From contig OY821787.1 of NCBI GenBank assembly GCA_963682175.1, positions 20,190,501 through 20,254,500 on the forward strand: 64,000 nucleotides of DNA. Direction: 5' to 3'. The position numbers were made by a program, and so were the translations under genes. The notes under the pieces are model-generated. The model searched no databases. It worked only from the letters and a program-made list of their open reading frames with translations, and was not told the DNA's origin. This document shows, piece after piece, positions 1 to 10,800 of the stretch. This DNA is from Triglochin maritima. Lineage: Eukaryota > Streptophyta > Magnoliopsida > Alismatales > Juncaginaceae. Positions within the stretch are counted from its first letter, which is position 1. Every line of letters starts with the position of its first letter.

Positions 1-914
1 AAGGTGGAGAAGAATGCCACTAGTAATGTGAGTCATGTAAATAAAATAATTTTTCTTAGTTTCTTTTAATATTGTCTTTTAATTCTTGTATGCTTCTTTA
101 GTTTAATTTCCTTTCATTTAGCCTATGTAATATTTCTTGTTTTCTTAGTTTAATTTTCTTTCATTAGAATGTTTCATTTTGTTAATATAGTTACTGTAAT
201 GATTAGTGAGTAGTTCTATCCCTATTTGGGCGGTGGAGAAATATGTGATGTATTAGGTGTGTGTTATCTTAATTCTTTGAACCATACATGATTTCCAAAA
301 CCATCTATTGGGATTTCACTCTTGTCTTTGACATTTAATGCTCTTCAATGAAGCTTAGCATATACTTAGATTAGTGTACCTATTTTATGGGGAATGACGA
401 GGTGAGGATATTGATGGAATTGATAAAGGAAACATGACTTGTGGTTGCATGTATTCTTGTTGCCCTTACCTTGATTAATGTCTTGTATGTTTAATGATTG
501 TGTAAATCTTATTTCATGTGGAGACATAGTGGTGTTTGGTCTTTATGCATGGGTTCATTTAGCTTCATTCCAATTATTGTCTTCTGTGTTTTAATGATAT
601 TGTGTTATCTTATTTCATGTGGAGGCAAAGTTGGATTTAGTTTTATGATTTTCATGTACTACATGTTGTGATGAGCACAATTGAACACACACACATACAC
701 GTATTTTCGTAGTCACATTCTTACTCTAAGGGGTTTAGTTTTATTGATTGTTCATTCCTAGTTTAGTGTAGTGTAAGGAAACTATTTGTGTCCTTTGTTT
801 CCCACTCGCCTTCGAACTAACAAAAGTCAACACACCTCCCTATGGATCGACCCGTGTTTGCCATCGCTTCAACACGGCCTTGCACTTGCGGTTATTTTAT
901 AACCGATTCAATCA
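1..914 (+). repeat. Athila-type LTR, right-hand part
   Basis: The window opens inside an LTR related to those at 4833-6406 and 36160-37285. Shared blocks are the start of the transcribed region (gtggagaagaatgcc), the 'cattttgttaatatag' block, the 'gaccatacatg/tgatttcc' block and the terminal block running from 'cacctccctatggatcgacccg' parts to 'gcacttgcggtt'. The LTR ends with ...caatca at 914. No primer-binding site follows, so this is a 3' LTR, a solo LTR or a broken copy. The left part lies outside the window. Confidence 0.8.
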
Positions 915-1350
915 ACCAACGTGTGTCCGGGGGACGTGGTAAGGGAGAGGAATATCATGTTCTGCAAATACGCCGACGTGGTACGTAGGTCAACTACTTT
1001 GGTATTTACCAATAACAGCGACGTGGTATTTACAACATACCACGTTGGTCGCACCCATACGACAGACGTGGATGTCCATTATTAAAACAAGAAATTCAGA
1101 ATAACAAATCCAATAATAGGACATACCATGTAAATTTGTTGGCAAGTGATTGACGTGCTCTGTAGACACACCACGTCGCCTGAAATGGAAGGCCAACGTG
1201 AATTGTAGTTTTATTAAAAAAAGAATTTCGAAAAAACATAAAATAATAGAATGTACCATGTTGGCTAGGTTGGCAAACAATGTCGACGTGGTATGCCCTT
1301 TCTTGAAAAGATATTCCACATCGATTTCTATGACATAACCGACGTGTTAT
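915..1350. repeat. Cluster of GACGTGGTAT motifs, possible CACTA subterminal region
   Basis: A short motif recurs in both orientations: gacgtggta near 974, 1019 and 1284; the reverse ataccacg or accacgt near 1040 and 1170; weaker copies near 1065, 1120, 1254 and 1338. Such both-strand repetition is typical of the subterminal regions of CACTA transposons and resembles the clearer array at 47660-48060, though the motif differs. No CACTA terminal inverted repeat was found nearby, so the assignment is tentative. Confidence 0.35.
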
Positions 1351-1397
1351 GTCCTTAAATGAATTTTATTGTTTTATTCTGATTTTAGTTTTAATGA

Positions 1398-1469
1398 CAC
1401 ATAAAAGTCCCTGCAATTGAAACAGAAATGCATCACATAAAATTCCCTGCAATTGAAACAGGAATACAC
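1398..1469. repeat. Two tandem copies of a 36-bp unit
   Basis: 1398-1433 and 1434-1469 are two adjacent copies of a unit containing 'cctgcaattgaaacag' with a few substitutions. Function unknown. Confidence 0.8.
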
Positions 1470-2397
1470 CACAACATTTTGATCATCGCAGATAAATAAT
1501 AATTGTGTTCTACCAAATGCAATATTATATATATATCTCACTTCACACTTGGATCCTTGAAATGTATATACCAAAAATGTCACACCCACATAGAACATAT
1601 ATATATATATAAGTTAATATAGTACACATAATCTCAAAAATTTTAATATGTACACCAACCAGAAAAAAGACGTACACTTGAAAACAAAATTGAAGTTGTA
1701 AGGCTATTCAGGTAGTTAAGGTATATATTGCTATAAATTATTTTTGTCATTCAAACTTTTTTCCTTCAATTCAGTTTCCTTTGAATATGAACTGTTTCTA
1801 AACTATGTTTTACTGTACGTATACTATGCATGTCATACTAGAATTCTTAGTTAGAAGGCTACATGTGGCTGCAATGTCTCAGGTTCTGATTTACAGTTTG
1901 GTTTGGTCTGAATGTTAAGTTGAAATTCCTACACATCAGCACCAATGATATATCATGTATATATATTCATCTATTATAATAAAAGCTTAAAGATGATAAC
2001 ATCACCCGATCAATTTACATTCATCAAATAAGTTGCTAACATCATATGATTGGTGACAAAAGAAGACCACTTCTCTCACTTAATGTCTATCTATTCCCAA
2101 GAAAATGGTTCAAGGGATACTTTGAACGACTACAACGTAAACAACCTCATTTATTAACATATAAATTGTGTCACAAAACATATAAAATGCGACATAAAAT
2201 CATTATCAAAAAGTTACTAATCTTAAATCTCCCATTGTCACTCCCTTCTCAACAAGTTCTTCGATATACCTCATTATGTAGTAATCACATTCAGTACTTC
2301 CAACTTGTTTATGGTACTACAATCAAGAGGTCATGTAAATTAGTAAAAGAACAAAATTAATGCAAAGTATAATGTGTTGCCTTTTTTGCCTTAATCG
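1470..2397. other. AT-rich stretch, nothing recognised
   Basis: This is AT-rich sequence between the motif cluster and the outer SIRE-like LTR. A 104-codon open frame at 2046-2360 has no recognisable domain and a composition expected from AT-rich non-coding DNA. The last five bases before the LTR (aatcg, 2393-2397) could be a target duplication, but the far end of the element is lost, so this cannot be tested here. Confidence 0.5.
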
Positions 2398-3380
2398 TGT
2401 TTTGATGATTTAATTAACCTAATCTTAATCACAATCAAATGTAGAGTAGCACACATTATGCATAGAACATATGTTGTATTGTGCTAACATGTATAGGTGA
2501 TCAAGACTCAAGGAAGAATGGAATGAAGTCAAGACATGTAATCAAGCTACTTGAAGACATGTAATTTTACCTTTTATTTGAGTCTTATGAGCTTATGTGA
2601 ACTTCAGCATTCAAGAGTTAAAATCTATTCCCAGACTTAGTAGGTTCCTTGTAGAAGTCACATACAAAATCTCAGATCAATTGGACTTCAATAGGTGTTC
2701 CTGGTGGTCGACCGGATGAAGACATTATTGTTTACCAAAAGTGTCTCTTATTTTCGGTCAAACGTACCTTATTCTTGTGTTCGACCATTTGACCTTTACC
2801 TGGTCAAAACCCACATAATTGGTTCGACCGATGACTTAGCTCTATCCCAATTGGTTCGACTGTAGCTTAAGTTGGCTCGAATGTGTCCTTATTCTGAAGG
2901 AAATGGTCTATTGTTTATCCCGTACCAGTCAACCCTTGTACGACAAATTTGCAGATCATAGAATTCTATTTTGTGTATCTTACACAAACTTCAATCAAAT
3001 ATTCCCCAACGGCTAGAAATCTTTAAGAGCTTATAAATAGAGGTTCACTCACCTTATTTACACAACTCTCCCACTCCAAACTCATACAAACACTAGAGAG
3101 AAATCCTCCACTCCTAGAATCCCTAATTAACTCAAGACACAAAACTTCCACACCTTTGATCAATTCCCAATCATAATGTGTGCTTAAGTTAGAGAGTGTT
3201 TGATCCATTCACCTTTGTTTTCAAGTTGTAAAGAATTCGTTGAAAGCCTGAAGCATCCTTCTCGGATTGTGAGAGGAAGAAACCAAGCTTGCAAGGGTGT
3301 TAGCAAGGCTTTCCATGTAAAGGCATTCCCTCCAGGTACGGAATAGGGAGTGGATAGTGAAGACGTAGGCGGAGCTCGGT
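2398..3380 (+). repeat. SIRE-like 5' LTR, left portion
   Basis: This aligns with the LTR at 31091-32060. Relative to that copy it lacks roughly 0.3 kb just after 'caataggt' (about 2697). A TATAAATAG box lies at 3032-3040 and has a counterpart at 32000-32008. Several ggtcgacc-type motifs lie at 2700-2900. The LTR is cut at 3380 by the Angela-like insertion and resumes at 29158. Confidence 0.8.
3376..3380. other. Target-site duplication CTCGG (left)
   Basis: CTCGG lies directly left of the reverse Angela-like LTR (TGTAGG... at 3381). The identical 5 bp lies directly right of its other end, at 29158-29162. Confidence 0.9.
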
Positions 3381-4832
3381 GTAGGACTTCGTGTCTCTAT
3401 GTATGTATATATTTTTAAAAATTTAATACAAGATCGATTTTCATATTTTCAACAATTTCTATGTACATTACTTTGTGCTTATTCTAATAACATGCATCCC
3501 TACATTTATTAAAATAAATCACAAACGTAGAATCATACCTAAAGGTTCTCTAAAACATTTTTGAAGATCCGGAGTCGCGTTGCCCGTTGAATCGTCCACG
3601 GATTTGCCTCCGAGTGTTCACCAAACTCTAAACAAGATTAGAGAGAAAAGAGCTAGCCAATCAATCTCTAACAAGGTTTAGAATCTAGCTAATAACCCCT
3701 CTTTAAGCTCCTGAGATTCTTATTTCTAAAACTTAAATTTACTAAGAGATTTTCGTGGTGATTAGGGAGAAATTAATGAGAGAAAGTTTTTTTCATTATT
3801 ATTAAACAAGTAGGAGTAGGGGTCCTTTTATAGTCTCCCAAAACATCCTTATCAACAACTATTATTTAGCCATGATCCCTTGTTTATTCTCTCCTAAAAT
3901 TAATCTTTAATTTCCACATAAGCACCCACAAAAACGTTTTAATTAAATCTGGAATTAATCTATCCATGATCTAATTAATCTCTTAATAATTCAGGCAGAA
4001 TCGTTCTTGTTCGGTCGACCAAGAATAATTCGGTTAACCGACCCTTTCGGTTATGACACGTGTTCGGTGCACCGTTAGCTAGACGATCGACCGAATCCGT
4101 ATGAGAAAAATTCCCTGGAAGAATTCAGACGAACCACGTCTTTTACTCGGTCTACTGTTGACCCACCAGGGACATAGTCATCGGATGACCGTGTCACCTT
4201 CGGTCTACCAAAAATACTATTTCTCGGTTGACCGTGCACACTCGGTTAACCGAACCCTATTGTCCAGGCACTCCAGACAATTTCGGTCAATCAATTGCGC
4301 TTACCCGTTCCCTATTCGGTTAACCGATCCGAAGATACCCCGGTCGACCGAACCATGAACGGTTCACCGTGTTTGACCCCGATTTTGCCTTTGTCAAATT
4401 TTGGATTTATTTCCAGCAAAATTTGATCTTTTGGGGTTTTTAGCAAATTCACATCTTATATAATATATTATCAAATGTAATATTAAATTATTACACCCCA
4501 TACAATATATACCTCGTATGAATTTATTATGATTCTAATTATGTCAATTCTCATGACATATTGATTTTATTCACTCACCACATGTGTCCTATTTTCACAT
4601 GAAACCTGACACATCATATGAACTTAAAATCAAACCTCTTGTTTCCCAGTTTTGTGGTGTGACCTATAAGAGGATCTAAGTCAAATTGGCAGCGATATTA
4701 AACACTTAATATCTCAAACTATAAGCGGTATCTATCTACAAATTATAGTTACCCAATTAGCATAGATGTCGTTGTTCCACCCGAACCAAAACACGATCCA
4801 TTTAGTGACGTAAGTGAACCCCTTGTATCATT
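3381..4832 (-). repeat. Angela-like 3' LTR, truncated
   Basis: This is the reverse complement of the end of the LTR family seen at 13218-15353 and 27776-29157. It carries a dense cluster of CGGTNNACCG motifs at about 4010-4370, several of them perfect palindromes (cggtcgaccg, cggttaaccg). About 0.7 kb of the LTR start is missing where the Athila-type element begins. Confidence 0.85.
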
Positions 4833-6406
4833 TCTTTGACATCATTTCATGCCTATATTTATATCTTATATCCATTATCTTACACCTAAGCAATGCTACG
4901 TGACGAGTTTTATGTTTAGTTTTGAGGAATAAATAGGTTTGAAGAGATGAAGCATAAAAGGACCCAAAAGCTGGGTAAAAGGACTGAATTGTGAGATCTG
5001 GGGACTAAGATGTAAGGGAGAAGGACCTGAATGTAAGACAGAAGGACCTAAGAGCAAAATAGAATACTCCACACCATCATGGGGAGTATTTTACCACTTC
5101 GATTCGGGTCGGAGCTCCAACAAACCAAGTAAAAGCATCCAAGACATGAAAATATACGAAGAAAAGCCCACAACAAATTCCAACTCGATCCAAAGTTTAT
5201 GGAACGCCAATTGGCGGTCTGGGACCGTGAATCGGCGGTCTAGATACTTTGGATCCGCCAAAATTTCTCCAGCACATGTATTAGAGGATGTTTAGGCTAT
5301 TTTTGGTATCTGTTTAGTCCCACATCGGGGGATTGTCCCGGATTGCCTTTTTCTTTGGCTATAAATAGAACTCTTCACCTTCCATTGTAGATATCTCTCT
5401 CTTGGTGGCCTTCTTCCCTACTAAGAGTGAAGCCTTGGAGCAAAACTCTTGTGGAGGAAGGGCTTCTTGTAATTTGGAGCGAGTAATAATAGAAGTTTTG
5501 TAGTTAATTGTTGTTTGCTTTAGTTTTTACATTGCTTAGTTAATTTCAATTTACATGTCTTGCAGGTTTCTTTAGTCTCATTCTTTTAGTTTCTTTAATG
5601 TTTCTTGCTTGCTTAGATTAATTTCATTTCAGTATTATGTTTCATTTTGTTAATGTAGTTAGTGTAATGAGTAGTGAGTAGTTCCATCCCCATTTGGGGG
5701 GTGGAGTAATATGTGATATGATCATGTAGTGTATTAAGTGTGTGCTATCTTTATCCCTTGAGCTTTATATGATTTCCATAACCATCTAATGAGTTTTCAC
5801 TCTTATCTTTGATATGCTAATGCTCTTGAATGAAGCTTAGCTTATGTTTTGATTAGTGGACCTATTTTATGGGGAATGATATGGTTAGGATATGGTTGGA
5901 ATTAATATTGGAAACACAATTTGTAGTGTATGTACTTTTGTTGCCTTTACCTTAGTTAATTTCTTGTATGTTTTAATGATATTGGGTTATCTTAATTCAT
6001 GTGGAGGCATAGTAGGGTCTAGTCTTTATACATGAGTTCATTTAGCTTCATTCCAATTATTGTCTTGTATGTTTTAATGATGTAGTCTTATCTTAATTCA
6101 TGTGGAGGCAAAGTTGGATGTAGTTTTATGATTTCATGCACTACATGTTGTAAGGAGCTTAATTGAACACACACACATCTTTATATTCACATTATTTCTC
6201 TACCCCCTATGAGGTTTAGTTTTTATTGCTTATCTTTCATTTCCATTTTCATTCTAGTGTAGTTTAGTGTAATCAATCTTTCTCACCATTTTTTACCACT
6301 CGCCTTCGCAGAAACCAAACGTCGATGCACCTCCCTATGGACGACCCGTATTTGCCACAGCTTCAACACGGCCGTGCACTTGCCGTTTAAATAAAACGAT
6401 CAATCA
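4833..6406 (+). repeat. Athila-type 5' LTR
   Basis: About 1.57 kb. It matches the 3' LTR (12043-13217 plus 23197-23588) along its length. The 3' LTR starts TGATTGACATC, but here the first bases read tctttgacatc, consistent with loss or change of the LTR tip at the deletion border. It ends ...gatcaatca at 6406. U3 contains repeated 'ttggcggtc' units near 5210-5240; a TATA box lies at 5360. Confidence 0.9.
5360..5368 (+). promoter_or_regulatory. TATA box of the Athila-type 5' LTR
   Basis: TATAAATAG, in the same context in the 3' LTR (12571-12579) and in the LTRs near 36246, 48752 and 54086. Transcription probably starts 25-35 bases downstream, near the 'ctcttcacctt' block. The position is inferred from spacing only. 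Confidence 0.7.
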
Positions 6407-6412
6407 AGTTTT

Positions 6413-6430
6413 TGGCGCCGTTACCGGGGA
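6413..6430 (+). other. Primer-binding site, tRNA-Asp type
   Basis: TGGCGCCGTTACCGGGGA lies 6 bases after the LTR end. It is complementary to the 3' end of plant tRNA-Asp (GTC) except for one base (A for G). The site primes minus-strand DNA synthesis. Confidence 0.9.
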
Positions 6431-7360
6431 GGTGCTCTGTCCAGACCTTGGTTTGGACGATTCGAGTTGTTTTTAATTTTTTGTTTTCAGTTTTTTTAGT
6501 TTCAGGGATCCTAGAGCTCACGAGGAGGCTACTGGAGGAGTTGGAGCACCCAAGCTTCTACAAGGACCACCAATCAGTGGTCTAAGACCGCCAATTGGTG
6601 GCCTGGTGAGGGTTTTTGACTTTCAGTTTTCTTCTGGTAGTTGATTAGTTCATTTTTGTTATCTGGGAGCCCTATTTTGCATTCTATGACCTCTAGCTCC
6701 CAGATCATTAAACCAATCCCCATTAATCAACTTGGCCTTAAAATCCAAAGCAGAAGATTAGACATTCTTACTTGTTTAGGTCACGCATCATGAACTTGAC
6801 TTAGGCATATAGTTTTCTTTTCTTTTAGCTTTATTTTCAGTTGTTGAGCGTTTGCGTGAAGTACACATTTCCTACACTCATTCATGCATCTTGTATGCCC
6901 ATGCATTAGTTAGTACGAATTCCATCAGGACAAGAGTGAGTTGAGTGTTTGATTGGAGCGATTGATTGCTAGATTTAGGATCAAAATGCTACTAAGGAGG
7001 GGTTGTCCCATAAAAGATAAGGTGGGGGATTTCATCACCCTTTCCTTAGCCCTAAAAATCACTCTTAATCAAGACTTAACTAAAAGCAAGTAGACATTGG
7101 ACCTACGGATTGCGGACGGACTAGGAGAGTAATCTAGTTGAGACCGTCATGACCTGATCGACGTTGCCTACCTTGTCGATAGTAGGAGGTACTGGATCTC
7201 CGGATATGGTATCACTTGCTGGGCATTGTCGTCCTCGTTGTAGGGAGGTGAGGCGTGTTGGGGCTAGTGACCTCGAAGTTAGGCGTCGTCTAGCCTAAGG
7301 ACCCATAGCCTTAAGTTGTTCTAGTGAGAGCGTTCGACTAGAGAGAGTGCATATTTCTGA
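6431..7360 (+). other. Athila-type untranslated leader
   Basis: Non-coding leader between the primer site and gag. It contains another copy of the U3 motif (caccaatcagtggtc...gaccgccaattggtgg, 6572-6602) and a conserved block 'gtgggggatttcatcaccc' shared with 46889-46908 and, reversed, with 51440-51475. No open frame of note. Confidence 0.75.
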
Positions 7361-8826
7361 GATGGACGGTCTTGGTGATCAACCATCTCCGCCTCATGCT
7401 CCTTTGGAGCAAGAGGCTGAGTCGTCTCGTGGTGGCGAGGGCGATCGAGTTCCATACATGGATTACCTCGGTCCGCTCCCACCACCACGTAGACCTCCTT
7501 CTCCACCTCCTCTGACTCGAGAGGAAGGGAGATTCGGTCAGGATCGAGTTCTTGGTGCACCACCACCTTTAGCTCGACAGGATAGACCGATGACTTCGTG
7601 GGAGCGGACCCATCCTGTTCAGGTCGCGCAGCCTTCTTGCATAGTTCTTCCCCCTGCTCACGGGAACAACTATGAGCTGAAACCTCAATATGTGAGCATG
7701 CTTCCAACCTTTACTGCCAATAAGGAGGATTCGTATATTTTTATACGCGAATTCGAGGAAGTATGCTCCATGTTCAAGATTCAACTGCTTGACGAGGATT
7801 CAGTCCGGTTGAGGACGACTTCTTTTGTGTTGAAGGATAACGTGAAGAAATGGATGTACAGCCTCCCGGCGAGCTTCATTTGATCTTGGGATGACTTTGT
7901 GACCGTATTTCTGAAGAGATTTTTCCCTCAAAGGAAAACTCAACAGATACCGTACCAGATACATCAAATGTATCAGACTGAGACTGAATCTTTTCATGCT
8001 TTCTTTGAGAGGTTCAAGGACCTTCTCTAGCAGTGCCCTCATCATGGACTTGAGCTATGGCAGTTGTGCCAAATTGTTTATGACGGCATCAACTACAACA
8101 CCCGCACATTGTTGGAGTCGATGTGTCAGGGTGACTTCCAAATGAAACCCATCTAGGAGGCATGGGACACTTTTGAGTCCATGGCTGAACATACCATCGA
8201 GTGGGACACCATGAGAGACCACCAGCCGCCAGGTCTTCTAGTCAGGCTGGATCATATCATGTCGAGTCAAGTATCGCATCTGAGGCGAAATTGGCTGCTC
8301 TCATGCGTATGATTGAGAGTTTAGAGTTTGACCGAGATCCTGTAGCTGAGGTCGTTACGGGCCATGATGACTTGGAGTACGCCTACGCTCCAAAGGATAC
8401 TGAGCATGCGAATGCGATGTATAAACAGAGGCCCCATACCGACCCGTACAGTCACTCCTACAACCCGGGATGGCGTAACCATCCAAACTTCTCTTGGAGG
8501 TGATTCAAAAGGATGTGGCTCAAGGGCCACAGTCTAGTGGGGGTCACAGTCAGAGCTCGTACGCTTAACCTCAACCTCCACCTTATCAACCTCCACGCAC
8601 ATCGGCGACCTACAAACCCCCACATCAAAGGTCTCAGAACCATAATTACCAACCTGCTCATGCCTCATCGTCGGGTTATTCCAACCAGACTCCACCACCC
8701 CAGCGGGTTGACCCCAAGGACCCTTCTTGCGATCTGACCCTTCAATCGTTGCAAAGTGCAGTCAAGGCTTTGGAAATGCAAGTTAGCCAATTGGCTCATC
8801 AATTCCATGAACGCGAGAAGGGTTAG
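7361..8826 (+). pseudogene. Athila-type gag, broken
   Basis: Gag forms the retrotransposon particle. A proline-rich N-terminus runs from the ATG at 7361, followed by a Retrotrans_gag-type region (about 7690-8190; motifs such as FIREFEEVC, ESFHAFFERFKDL, LCQIVYDG, LLESMCQG). A C-terminal part includes YNPGWRNHPNF and a predicted coiled coil close to 8735-8810 (ALEMQVSQLAHQFHERE). In-frame stops occur at 7881, near 8029 and near 8154, and the reading frame changes at about 8200 and again near 8505. The related reverse copy at 49592-51080 shows the same domain order. The first ATG at 7347 is possible too. Confidence 0.8.
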
Positions 8827-9474
8827 TTCCCGAGTCAACCAGAGGTGAATCCTCGGGGTACCCATTCTCAAGGAAGGACACATTTACCTCATGCTACCTC
8901 TGAACCGACCCATCATATTAAAGTGATTCATACTTTGGGGTTTGGTAAGGAAGTGGACAACCACATTGGGGTGCCTTCTTTGTCATCACCATCTTTGAGG
9001 GAGCCAGATCCTGAGGCTCCCTCCATAAATACTTCCAGGAAGGAGCCAGATCCTAAGGTTCTTTCTACATTTCCTTCGTCAAAGGGGCCGAACCCTGAGG
9101 TCCCCTTGTCTCCTCTTGTGTCGAAGGAATCAGATTCTGAGGTCCCCACTCACGTTTCTTTGGACCAGATTTCTGGGATTCCTTCGCACCCTTATGCCCC
9201 GAAGGCGCCATTCCCTGAGCGCCTTAAAAAGAAAACCTCATATCAGCATGACAAGATGCTTGAGATGTTTAGGCAAGTTAAGGTGAACATCCCTCTGTTG
9301 GAGGTGATTCAGCAAATGCGACCTTATGCCAAGGTTATCAAGGACTTATGCACTAAGAAGAGAAAAACTCATGCTCCAAAGAAAGCTTTTCTTGCGGCTA
9401 ACGTGAGTTTTTTTTGGCACAACCCATGCAAGTCAAGTACAAGGACCCTGGCTGTCCTACAATCTCTTGTGTGA
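8827..9474 (+). pseudogene. Gag-protease linker region
   Basis: An open frame of about 200 codons between gag and protease. Its first half holds four loose repeats around EPDPEAP, EPDPKVL, GPNPEVP and ESDSEVP, an acidic proline-rich spacer. Its second half (about 9200-9410; PFPERLKKK, KMLEMFRQVKVNIPLLE, AKVIKDLCTKKRK) is the conserved block that precedes protease in Athila-type polyproteins. The frame itself is open, but it is not continuous with gag upstream. Confidence 0.7.
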
Positions 9475-10022
9475 TCGGTGATGTGTCCATACATTGAGCC
9501 TTATTGGACCTTGGTGCATCTGTTAATCTTCTACCATATTCTGTCTACATCCACCTCAGTCTTGGAGACCTCAAACAAACAAAGACCACTCTTCAATTGG
9601 TTGATAGGTCTATGAAGAAACTGAGGGGTGTGGTGGAAGATGTGCTGATCAAAGTGGGAGAGTTCATTTATCCGGTCGACTTCTTTGTCTTGGATACAGA
9701 ACTTGTGCGAAACCCACTTGGACAAATTCCTGTCATTCTGGGGTGACCATTCCTTGCGACTTCGAATGCATTGATCAATTGTCGCAATGGTCTGATGCGC
9801 TTGACTTGTGGTAGTCAATGCGCTGATTTCAACATCTTCACCATCGGCAAGAAGCCAGGAGCTTTCAATGACCCTGTTGGGGTCAACCTTACCCAGGGTT
9901 TGGATGAAATTGATGTTGAGGGCACCTTCAAGTACTTCGGAGAATTGTTCGATGAAGCTCCTGAAGGTGGTGAAGATGTTTCACCTGGGCTGGCACAAGA
10001 AGGTGCCTTATGTTTTTATCAT
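9475..10022 (+). pseudogene. Athila-type aspartic protease, broken
   Basis: The retropepsin active-site motif is visible as LLDLGASVNLLP (9499-9534), followed by the hydrophobic flap region and a VILG...PFLATSNA C-terminus. An in-frame TGA lies at 9495-9497 just before the motif and another at 9744-9746, where relatives read ILG-Arg-PFLA; both kill the product. The frame then runs through DPVGVNLTQGLDEID into the repeat array. Reverse transcriptase, normally next, is absent. Confidence 0.8.
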
Positions 10023-10218
10023 GTGGCCTCAGTGCCACCTCCTTTTGATCTTGTGGCCCTTGAGCCACATTCTTCTGATCTTCTGGCCCTTGAGCCACAT
10101 TCTTCTGATCTTCTGGCCCTTGAGCCACATCCTTTTGATCACGTGGCCCTTGAGCCACAACCTTTCGAGCATGTGGCTTTTGAGCCACAAGATACCATTG
10201 TTATGGCCTCTAGGCCAC
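10023..10218 (+). repeat. 30-bp tandem array, each unit an inverted repeat
   Basis: Seven units start at 10023, 10053, 10083, 10113, 10143, 10173 and 10203, exactly 30 bp apart. Each contains GTGGC-(6 nt)-GCCAC or a close variant, with loops ctcagt, ccttga, ttttga and others. The plus frame reads a decapeptide of the type VALEPHSSDL. Units 3 and 4 have a C-C mismatch at the outer pair; unit 7 keeps TGGCC/GGCCA. The reverse complement of 10114-10138 is found exactly in gag at 8505-8529. Confidence 0.9.
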
Positions 10219-10788
10219 ATGATCTTCATTTTGTATTTGCTGAGGACCCCATGTGGGTTAAGAATCAGCCACCTGATACTCTTCAACCAGATAGAGGTTG
10301 ACCTGTCATTCATGCCTCCTATCTTGCTCACTCTCAAGAGGCATCAAACGACCACAACGCTTATAAGGGTATCAGGTGGTCAAGCAATTCTGATTTGTAT
10401 GTCGCGAGCCCATGCATGTGCATTTTTGGCTCGAGAGATGGAGGGTTCCCATTTGATGTCCCTTGACATTTGAAGATGGGAGCCCATTTTTGTACATAGT
10501 TATAAATAAATAAATAAATAAAAAGAGAAAAAAACAAAGTACAATAAAAGACTCCTTCAGTGAGCATCGATTGTTGTAGGCTCCAACCCTTGAGTATTTG
10601 GGCTCTATTTCTTTCACGTATTTGTATCCCTTCCTTTGCATCTCATAGGTTTTGAGGGAATTTGGATTGTGTCCATCAACATAACCACGAACTTCCTTTT
10701 TGCGCTTCATGTTGGTGAGATCTTTCCTTTTTCATGCATAAATCCATGTAGTCTTTTGCTCACATTCATTGAGGACAATGCGTGAAGT

Positions 10789-10800
10789 AGGTGTGGGGGG
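10789..10800 (+). other. Internal polypurine-like tract
   Basis: AGGTGTGGGGGG, matching the true 3' polypurine tract (AGGTGTGGGGG at 12028-12038) over 11 bases. Equivalent tracts at the same relative place lie at 40026-40036 (+), 42361-42373 (-) and 45341-45355 (-). Confidence 0.65.

Noticed and set aside
2046..2360. 104-codon open frame as a host gene
   Set aside because: Composition typical of AT-rich non-coding DNA, no domain, no promoter or splice context, and no second copy.
4101..4358. 85-codon frame in the Angela LTR
   Set aside because: Consists of the CGGTNNACCG motif array read as protein; not conserved as a frame in the other LTRs.
4828..4832. tcatt/tccat (23589-23593) as a target duplication of the Athila-type element
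   Set aside because: Only partly similar, and the two flanks are not adjacent parts of the Angela element, so a simple duplication cannot be claimed.
10023..10218. CRISPR-like array
   Set aside because: Units are contiguous 30-bp repeats without unique spacers, inside a plant retrotransposon reading frame.
9928..10337. Minus-strand open frames over the repeat array (KNVAQGPEDQ, MWLKGQKIRR repeats)
   Set aside because: Shadows of the 30-bp repeat, whose length is a multiple of three, so all frames stay open. Only the match to gag is informative.
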